Shown here in pieces: positions 9,616 to 15,370 of a DNA stretch of 64,000 nucleotides. The translations under genes were made by a program, and so were the position numbers. Within the stretch, counting starts at the first letter, position 1, and every line of letters starts with the position of its first letter. The DNA is taken from NCBI GenBank assembly GCA_024103175.1, contig JAGFJE010000433.1, positions 19,874-83,873 of the forward strand. Reading direction: 5' to 3'. The DNA comes from Phaeodactylibacter sp. Its GTDB lineage: Bacteria > Bacteroidota > Bacteroidia > Chitinophagales > Saprospiraceae. The notes beneath the pieces are model-generated. The model saw only the letters and a list, made by a program, of their open reading frames with translations, did no database searches and was not told the DNA's origin.

Positions 9616-10050
9616 TTACGAATACAAACACCCTCCCGGAGCTTTGGAATCACAATCATCAACAGTATCGCAACCACCGGCAACCACAGAATCACAATCC
9701 TGGATTGTTGGAGTGCAATACGGGCTCCCGAACGCTTCCGAGGCACATAGATTATTTGAACTCATAGGGTTGCAGACAACCACATTCGAGCTGCAATCAC
9801 TCTCGTCGGAAACACAAAGGTTTGCCGAATTATTTTCCCACGCATCTATACAAACATTGCCGTCAGCGCTTTGGCCATCACAGGCCCTGAAACTTTCTGT
9901 GTCGCACATGGCTTCACTATCTACAGGGTTATCGCACGGCCCAGTGGCATCCGTACCACCAATGATTCCCATTGCTTTCAAGCCAACTTCGTCCAAAACG
10001 GTAACAAAGCTTTGAATTCTGAGGTCTTCTAATTTAAGCTTTTCTTTCAT
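9616..10050 (-). CDS. Pinensin-like RiPP precursor 2 (Cys-rich acidic core)
   Basis: 144 residues. Leader 1-32 contains KLKLEDLRIQSFVTVL and ends GIIGG. The 112-residue core has 13 Cys, one Arg and one Lys, and is rich in Asp, Ser and Asn. It shares with precursor 1 the elements NNLCAS, PYC, QDCDSV, a CDT/CDS ladder and the end GGCLYS. All Cys are in the core, which fits thioether formation by the LanC-like protein or dense disulfide/metal binding. The 5' flank (ACTCTGACC just before ATG) is nearly the same as that of precursor 3, so the genes arose by duplication. There is no Shine-Dalgarno sequence. Confidence 0.85.
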   Translation of the reverse strand: MKEKLKLEDLRIQSFVTVLDEVGLKAMGIIGGTDATGPCDNPVDSEAMCDTESFRACDGQSADGNVCIDAWENNSANLCVSDESDCSSNVVVCNPMSSNNLCASEAFGSPYCTPTIQDCDSVVAGGCDTVDDCDSKAPGGCLYS

Positions 10051-10073
10051 GGTCAGAGTGATTTATGTAAATC

Positions 10074-10124
10074 TTAAATAGAGCCACATCCGACGCTTTG
10101 CCCACAGCACACATTGTCGATACT
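10074..10124 (-). pseudogene. Possible remnant of a further precursor C-terminus
   Basis: On the minus strand, between precursor 2 and the MITE, one frame reads SIDNVCCGQSVGCGSI and then TAA. The Cys/Gly/Ser/Asp content resembles a precursor core ending. The frame upstream is open for about 43 codons but has no ATG and does not resemble a leader. It may be the tail of a precursor disrupted by rearrangement, or chance. Low confidence. Confidence 0.2.
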
Positions 10125-10198
10125 CAAAATAATAAAAGCTATTGGAAAACGGATAATTCGCCTTACCACGGGCGAAATCACATTTGGGAAATACTATA

Positions 10199-10362
10199 CT
10201 AAGCGCGGTCACCAGAGGTGATTTTTCTGAAACCCGCATAAAACCTGACCTTTTTATTATGAGTCTCAAAGTCCGCGTTATCACTGAAGGAAGTAACTTT
10301 TGGTTCCAAAAGCTAAGTCTCGGAGCATTTGTCAACTTTTCACCTCTGGTTACCGAGGGGTG
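10199..10362. mobile_element. 164-bp MITE with IS630-type ends
   Basis: A non-coding element flanked by TA (10197-10198 and 10363-10364). One end reads CTAAGCGCGGTCACCAGAGG, matching the right end of the IS630 element at 8020-9169. The other (complement) reads CACCCCTCGGTAACCAGAGG, matching its left end. It has no transposase gene and could be moved by the IS630 enzyme. It sits between precursor 3 and precursor 2, starting 7 bases after the stop of precursor 3. Confidence 0.85.
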
Positions 10363-10369
10363 TATATCT

Positions 10370-10582
10370 CTACCAATCATCACATCCCGGAGGCGCAGTG
10401 AGACATAGCTCTGCTTCAGTTGGGTTACACTGTGGGCCGTCTCTGGTTTCCGTTTGCCAATGGTCAAGCGGCGTTGTAATATCTGCCCCACCAACAATGC
10501 CTATATTGTTGATATCAATATTGTTCGAGGCTGTTACGAAGCTTTGGATTTTCAGGTCTTCCAACTTAAGCTTGTCTTCCAT
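10370..10582 (-). CDS. Pinensin-like RiPP precursor 3 (short core)
   Basis: 70 residues. Leader 1-32 contains KLKLEDLKIQSFVTAS and ends GIVGG, nearly the same as in precursor 2. The core is only 38 residues with three Cys (PQCNP, ELCLT, PGCDDW) and several Thr upstream of them, the layout of a classical lanthipeptide. It is the first gene of the minus-strand precursor set and has its own in-frame TAG before the MITE, so the MITE did not cause the short length. The 5' flank is shared with precursor 2. Confidence 0.82.
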   Translation of the reverse strand: MEDKLKLEDLKIQSFVTASNNIDINNIGIVGGADITTPLDHWQTETRDGPQCNPTEAELCLTAPPGCDDW

Positions 10583-10683
10583 GATCAGAGTGTTTTAAAT
10601 AGATCTTAAATAAAACAGCGTTAGGGGCAGCGTCACGTAAAAAGGACGTATTGCCGATGTTAAAATGAAGACGAATAAAGACT

Positions 10684-10714
10684 ATAAAATATCTAAAATC
10701 AGAAATTGAGCAAA
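10684..10714 (-). promoter_or_regulatory. Candidate promoter of the precursor genes
   Basis: Read on the minus strand: TTTG (10714-10711), a 19-base spacer, then TATTTTAT (10691-10684). This resembles the Bacteroidota housekeeping promoter (-33 TTTG, -7 TAnnTTTG, 19-21 base spacer), with a mismatch in the -7 box. It would give a leader of roughly 95 bases before precursor 3. No other good match was seen in the 233-base divergent space shared with the nucleotidyltransferase gene. Confidence 0.4.
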
Positions 10715-10815
10715 GGAGTTATAAAGTTATGAAAAAAATTCAAAAAAGTCCAAATTTGAATATGGATAAATGAAAAAAAAATGCTTCTTTAGGCTATATT
10801 CGAAACCTGCCAAAG

Positions 10816-12474
10816 ATGAAAACCCGAAAAGAGCTTTTTGCTATTGCTAAAAAATTTATCGAAAAAGAATTTCCCGGATCAACAGCGGCTATGCTTACAG
10901 GAAGCGTTGTTTCAGGAACTTCCTCGAAGTTTTCAGACCTGGATATCATTATCGTGATCAACCGTGCAGAGGATCTGGGCAAGCATGAAAGGGTCAAAAA
11001 TTACGAGGGGGTTCCTATTGATATGCTTATCATTCCCGAGACTCAATTGTACCGGGTGATGGAAAGAGACCTGAAATCAACTGCCGGCGCCATCATTCGG
11101 ATGTTAAAAGAAGGCAGGATAATAAAAGACAATGACTCTTTTCTGGCAGATGCGCAAAATTATGCAAAAACGCTGTATTCAAATGGAAGGCCGTCGCCAA
11201 GCAGTGCTGAAATAAAAACAAAAATAATTACCATCACAAAAAGGCTTGAGGACCTCAAATCTCCCTCGATCAGCGAAGGCGAGGCATTGTTCCTCGTTCT
11301 CGAAATTACAAGAGCGCTGGCTTACCTCAATCTGATTGCGAATAAAAAGTGGCCAGGCAAAGGAAAGCATCTTGCCAAAAACCTGGAAAACCTATCCTCT
11401 TCACTTTACAATGCTTTAGTGGCTAAGGCAACAAAAGCCATCGCAACAAATGAAAAGGAGCCGTTTATAAACCTCGCCAAAGAAAACCTTCAACTGTATG
11501 GAGGGCAGATTGACAGTTATTCTGCCTCAGAGTTTTTTGAAGATAAAATTCAAAACGAACGCATTACTTTTGAGATCAGAGGCAACTTGGATTATGATGA
11601 CATCATAATCCACTTCCTTCTTCCGCTTCAGGATAAACTCACTGGCGGCAGCTATAAGCAGATCCAATTCCAGAGCTACGGAACGCTTTCCAATTCCGTC
11701 CTCATTTCCATATCCGGAAAATATGAATTCCTTAAGAATATTGTCCTTCCTATTGTTGAAAAACACACCATGGCCTTTTCAGAGATAGCTCCATCAGGCA
11801 GGATTGTTATCCAATATAAGGAGTGGGAAGAATTTCCAATAGAATTCGGTGGGCAAGAAGCATTCAACGCGTTGGAGGGCCTTCGGGGCCAGCTGGGAAA
11901 CACCGCCTTAATTATTTTCAGAAAACATGCTGATGAATGGAACCAGGATATTGCTGTTTCCCAGGCATTGTTTTTGGTAATTGGGGTAATTAAAAGTTCA
12001 AGTATTACAAATATAAGCCAATATATAAGTTATTTATATAATGAATGGATCAAATATACGTTAGCCCGGGATGCGGAATACATCAAACCCAATTACAATA
12101 ATGTTCAGCAAACGAACCTCAAAAAGTTCGAAACCCTATACCAAGGAAACTACCTTGCTATCTCCCGGTCTTACAAAAAATTTTTGCTCAAAGGCCTTGA
12201 TGAACTGGAAATTGAAAATGACTGGTTTGCAGATTGGATAACAGAGGCTAAACGAGCAGATGGCCTTTTAAACAACATTCCGGAACAAAAAATGAAAGTA
12301 TACGAATTCAAAAAGAACAACATCCCTAGCAGTATTCCGGAACAAGAACGAAACCTATATGTTATTTACAAAAGCCTGATAAGATCTGTATTTGATATTT
12401 TTGGAGTCAAACCTTTAAATATCCATTATTCTGTATTTCTTTTAAAGAAGCTGTTGGAGCAGGAGCAAGAATAG
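10816..12474 (+). CDS. Nucleotidyltransferase fused to a degenerate SpaB_C-like domain
   Basis: 552 residues. Residues 1-75 form a minimal nucleotidyltransferase: GS (29-30) then Asp41 and Asp43 (KFSDLDIIIV), and a third acid at Asp69 (VPIDMLII), so the active site looks complete. A helical segment follows. Residues 248-550 follow the topology of the SpaB_C elimination domain of class I lantibiotic dehydratases by eye: a start like FEIRG-DYDDIIIHFLLPL, a middle EFPIEFGGQEAFNALEGL matching 'E-ERYGG-A---AE-LF', and an end SLIRSVFDIFGV matching 'SLLHM-NRLFG'. The family's conserved Arg and His positions (RY, HLRLR, HM-NR) are not kept. It is divergent from the precursor genes, so it is probably part of the same pathway. 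The nucleotidyltransferase call is firm; the SpaB_C call is an inference. Confidence 0.68.
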   Translation: MKTRKELFAIAKKFIEKEFPGSTAAMLTGSVVSGTSSKFSDLDIIIVINRAEDLGKHERVKNYEGVPIDMLIIPETQLYRVMERDLKSTAGAIIRMLKEGRIIKDNDSFLADAQNYAKTLYSNGRPSPSSAEIKTKIITITKRLEDLKSPSISEGEALFLVLEITRALAYLNLIANKKWPGKGKHLAKNLENLSSSLYNALVAKATKAIATNEKEPFINLAKENLQLYGGQIDSYSASEFFEDKIQNERITFEIRGNLDYDDIIIHFLLPLQDKLTGGSYKQIQFQSYGTLSNSVLISISGKYEFLKNIVLPIVEKHTMAFSEIAPSGRIVIQYKEWEEFPIEFGGQEAFNALEGLRGQLGNTALIIFRKHADEWNQDIAVSQALFLVIGVIKSSSITNISQYISYLYNEWIKYTLARDAEYIKPNYNNVQQTNLKKFETLYQGNYLAISRSYKKFLLKGLDELEIENDWFADWITEAKRADGLLNNIPEQKMKVYEFKKNNIPSSIPEQERNLYVIYKSLIRSVFDIFGVKPLNIHYSVFLLKKLLEQEQE

Positions 12475-12494
12475 CGCGCCAATGAAACAATACA

Positions 12495-13229
12495 TCACAT
12501 TTTAAGGTAGAAAGCCCCTGTAAGTTGCACATATTCATCTGTCCATTCGTCGATTTCCCCTTTATGAATGGTCAGGATGGATTTCCGCATGGCTTTTGGT
12601 TGTTTTTCAAATTGCATTAATAACCGTTCTAGCTTACTGCCTTGTCGGGGATATACTTCGGCCATCCTCGTGCAATGCAGATTGTAGCTTTGGGCCAGTT
12701 CCTGAAAGCGCAACCCTTCTAAAAAGGGTAAGATCACACAGAAGCGGCCCTCAGGCGCCAGGAGGCTTCTAACCGCAGCCAGGAGATCGCCATGAGGTAA
12801 TTTGATCGTATGCCTGACACTGTTGCGGTCTTGATTCTGAGAAAAAGTGCCGCCTGAAAAGAAAGGAGGATTGCTTACAATGAGGCCGTACCGGCTGATG
12901 GCAAAGGGTACATAATCCTGCACGGCAGTATGGAAAACTTTCAGGCGGCTCTTCCAGGGAGAAGCCCTCATATTCTCTGCGGCCTGTTTGGCGGAGGCTG
13001 AATCGATTTCAACAGCATGAATGATAGCCTGCTCCGTTCTCTGAGCTAACATTATGGCGACAAGGCCGCTCCCGGCGCCAATATCTAAAATATTGCTGAC
13101 GCCTGAAATATCAGCCCATGCCCCTAACAAAACCCCATCCGTTCCAACTTTCATTCTGCATCTGTCCTGGTGGATGGTGAATTGTTTGAAGTAAAACGGC
13201 TTTGCTTTATCCTGTCGCATAATAATCAA
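12495..13229 (-). CDS. trmN6: tRNA1(Val) (adenine-37-N6)-methyltransferase
   Basis: 244 residues, the usual length for YfiC/TrmN6. The N-terminal FKQFTIHQDRCRMKVGTDGVLLGAW-type opening (seen at residues 14-38) is characteristic. The SAM-binding motif I is LDIGAGSGLVAIML and the catalytic motif is SNPPFFSGG, typical of N6-adenine methyltransferases. The enzyme methylates A37 of a valine tRNA using SAM in the cytoplasm. It converges on the nucleotidyltransferase fusion gene with 20 bases between stops and marks the return to ordinary chromosomal sequence. An alternative start is the fourth codon (MRQDKAK). Confidence 0.85.
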   Translation of the reverse strand: MIIMRQDKAKPFYFKQFTIHQDRCRMKVGTDGVLLGAWADISGVSNILDIGAGSGLVAIMLAQRTEQAIIHAVEIDSASAKQAAENMRASPWKSRLKVFHTAVQDYVPFAISRYGLIVSNPPFFSGGTFSQNQDRNSVRHTIKLPHGDLLAAVRSLLAPEGRFCVILPFLEGLRFQELAQSYNLHCTRMAEVYPRQGSKLERLLMQFEKQPKAMRKSILTIHKGEIDEWTDEYVQLTGAFYLKM

Positions 13230-13299
13230 CTTTCACTGTTTAGCAAACAAGCGCAGATATTGAAAATCCTCGGCTCAACAGCAATCCCCCCACAGGTTG

Positions 13300-15324
13300 C
13301 TAGCCCCCAATATCACTGGCATTTCTGGGTTTCAGCTCAACAGCCCCATTGAATTCGGAAGTGATCCCCGTAATGTTTACTTCATTCGAAGGAAGAGGTT
13401 CGTCGGCAAAACTCGCACCAGAGCCGGTGTAAATACTGATCTCCCCGGTGCCGTCATTAACTACATGGGCTCCGGAAAATGTACCGCTATCCAGAAAAAC
13501 CACGTCGTTTATTTTAATCAGGGTCGATTCCCAGGCATCGGAGTTAGCAAGGACCTCTTCTATGGTTGCTACTCTGGGAGTTACGGGCGACGAAGCTGGG
13601 CCAAAACTAATGGCATTGGCATTAGGAACATCCAAAATTTGCAACAATCCATTGTAATCAGATAGCATTTGCCCGGTAACATTGACCTCTACTTCTTCTC
13701 CTAGCGCAAAATCATGGGGGTCTAAAAACCGGACAACAATCCCACCGTTATTGTCCTGAAGGACGATATTCCGAACAGGGGTATTCCCGTTGTCCTTGTC
13801 TGAAATAACCATGCCCCTTACTTTTTTTGCTTCGGAAATAAGTGTAGTTCCACTATTAAATAAAGCTCTGATTTCCGCCAAGCTGGCCTCATCAGGGTTG
13901 GGTTGACCCTCACTCTCAATATCAGTCAATTTACGCATCTTTAATTCTGTGTCACCGGATTGAGACACAATGGATACAATGCTCAATTCTCCAACCGGCA
14001 ATGCCGCGCTGGCAAAGGCAGCAGTACTCCGGGTGAAAACATCAATCTGGCCAGTAGCGTCCATCAGGAGCTGTTCTCCGGAGAATGTGCCGCCGTCACT
14101 GAAAAAAGCTCCCGAAACCTTCACAAGTGTAGACTCCCAGGACTCAGCGTTATCCAATATCTCTTTGATCGTCACCTGCCGAGGAATTGGTAGTTGTCCA
14201 AAACCTTTCGAAACAGCCAACTCGTTATCAACCTCATCCAATTCCAACAACCCATTATATTCTGAAAGTTTCTGCCCCGAAACAATTATCTCGACCTCTT
14301 CGCCAAGGCCAAAGCCATGATCAATCGAAAAACGGACCACGATGCCCGCGGTCGCGTCCTGAATGACGATATTCCTTCTATCAAAATTACCGTTATCCTT
14401 TTCAGATATAACTACACCCTGGACCTTCTTATCCGCCGGCCCCGCTGTTCCGCCGTTATTGAATATATCTCGCAATTCTGCTATCGTTATCAACTGTTCC
14501 TGGCCAGTTGCCCCGCTACAGCGCCTTTTGTTCATCTGCAAATCGTCTAAAGTACGGATATACAATTGCCTGGTGGAGCCGAATACATTGTAAATGGCAA
14601 CGAGCGTACCGTTGCCCTCCGGAATGGTATCGCCGGCAAAATTGGCAAAGCCGCTGGTGCGGAGCACGATGGTATTGCCATCACAGTCCTGAATGGTGCG
14701 GTTGAGCGTCTGCCGGCCGAATGCATCGGCGTAGGTGAGGCCCACTTCGGAAAAAGCAAATTCCACATTTTCCAGCTTGACCAGGGTGCTGATGTCCTGT
14801 GTGCCCAGCGAGTTGATCGTCCGCACCGCCGGTTCCGGCGTGCCGATGAGCATGCCGCGGGAGATGCGCTGGTTGAAGTCTACGATGTCTCCGAGTTGTT
14901 CGGAGCCACCCTCTATATAAGTATAGCCGCCCAACTGAACGACGCCGTTGTATTCGCCCAGGTACAGGCCCTGGCAGTCTATGGCCAGCTCGCGGCCAAT
15001 GGGATAGAAGTTGTAATAGTCCGTCAGGTTGATCAGCACCTCTATGCCAGCGGATTCATCCTGGAAGATCAGGGAGCGGAAAAAGTTGCCGGAGCGGTCG
15101 TCGGCCACCACTACCCCGCGGATGACGATATCGTCCTCGATCTTGGTAAGCTTGCCCGGCACATACAGGGCCTTGAGTTCAGCAACTGTGGTATTGGCCT
15201 CCACGTCCAGCGGAGTACCGTCGGTAGGCGGTTCTGTGAACTCCTGGTCGACACAGGAACTGAGCCCGGCGGCCAGCGTAAAAAAGAAGGCGAAATAGAT
15301 GATTTTCTTGAGATCGAAGTTCAT
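13300..15324 (-). CDS. DUF5689 lipoprotein with three OB-like repeats
   Basis: 674 residues from the ATG at 15324, chosen because it begins a lipoprotein signal (MNFDLKKIIYFAFFF ... LSSC, lipid on Cys). A longer frame reaching into the receptor gene lacks any signal. The first domain (VAELKALYVPGKLTKIEDDI and following) matches DUF5689. Two further units share ADKKVQGVVISEKDNGN / AKKVRGMVISDKDNGN, an IVIQD/IVLQD strand and GQ-LS(E/D)YNGLL, so the protein is an internal triplication of an OB-fold-like module. It sits 46 bases after the TonB-receptor gene and is probably its surface-exposed partner. The OB-like fold could bind nucleic acid or sugar; this is inference. Confidence 0.8.
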   Translation of the reverse strand: MNFDLKKIIYFAFFFTLAAGLSSCVDQEFTEPPTDGTPLDVEANTTVAELKALYVPGKLTKIEDDIVIRGVVVADDRSGNFFRSLIFQDESAGIEVLINLTDYYNFYPIGRELAIDCQGLYLGEYNGVVQLGGYTYIEGGSEQLGDIVDFNQRISRGMLIGTPEPAVRTINSLGTQDISTLVKLENVEFAFSEVGLTYADAFGRQTLNRTIQDCDGNTIVLRTSGFANFAGDTIPEGNGTLVAIYNVFGSTRQLYIRTLDDLQMNKRRCSGATGQEQLITIAELRDIFNNGGTAGPADKKVQGVVISEKDNGNFDRRNIVIQDATAGIVVRFSIDHGFGLGEEVEIIVSGQKLSEYNGLLELDEVDNELAVSKGFGQLPIPRQVTIKEILDNAESWESTLVKVSGAFFSDGGTFSGEQLLMDATGQIDVFTRSTAAFASAALPVGELSIVSIVSQSGDTELKMRKLTDIESEGQPNPDEASLAEIRALFNSGTTLISEAKKVRGMVISDKDNGNTPVRNIVLQDNNGGIVVRFLDPHDFALGEEVEVNVTGQMLSDYNGLLQILDVPNANAISFGPASSPVTPRVATIEEVLANSDAWESTLIKINDVVFLDSGTFSGAHVVNDGTGEISIYTGSGASFADEPLPSNEVNITGITSEFNGAVELKPRNASDIGG

Positions 15325-15370
15325 TACGGTTGATTTTTTTTTCTTCAGATAATGGTGATCATTGGCTGTT

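Noticed and set aside
10063..10497. A minus-strand frame spanning the MITE, precursor 3 and the spacer
   Set aside because: It crosses a mobile element and overlaps precursor 3 in another frame; the product has no leader or recognisable domain.
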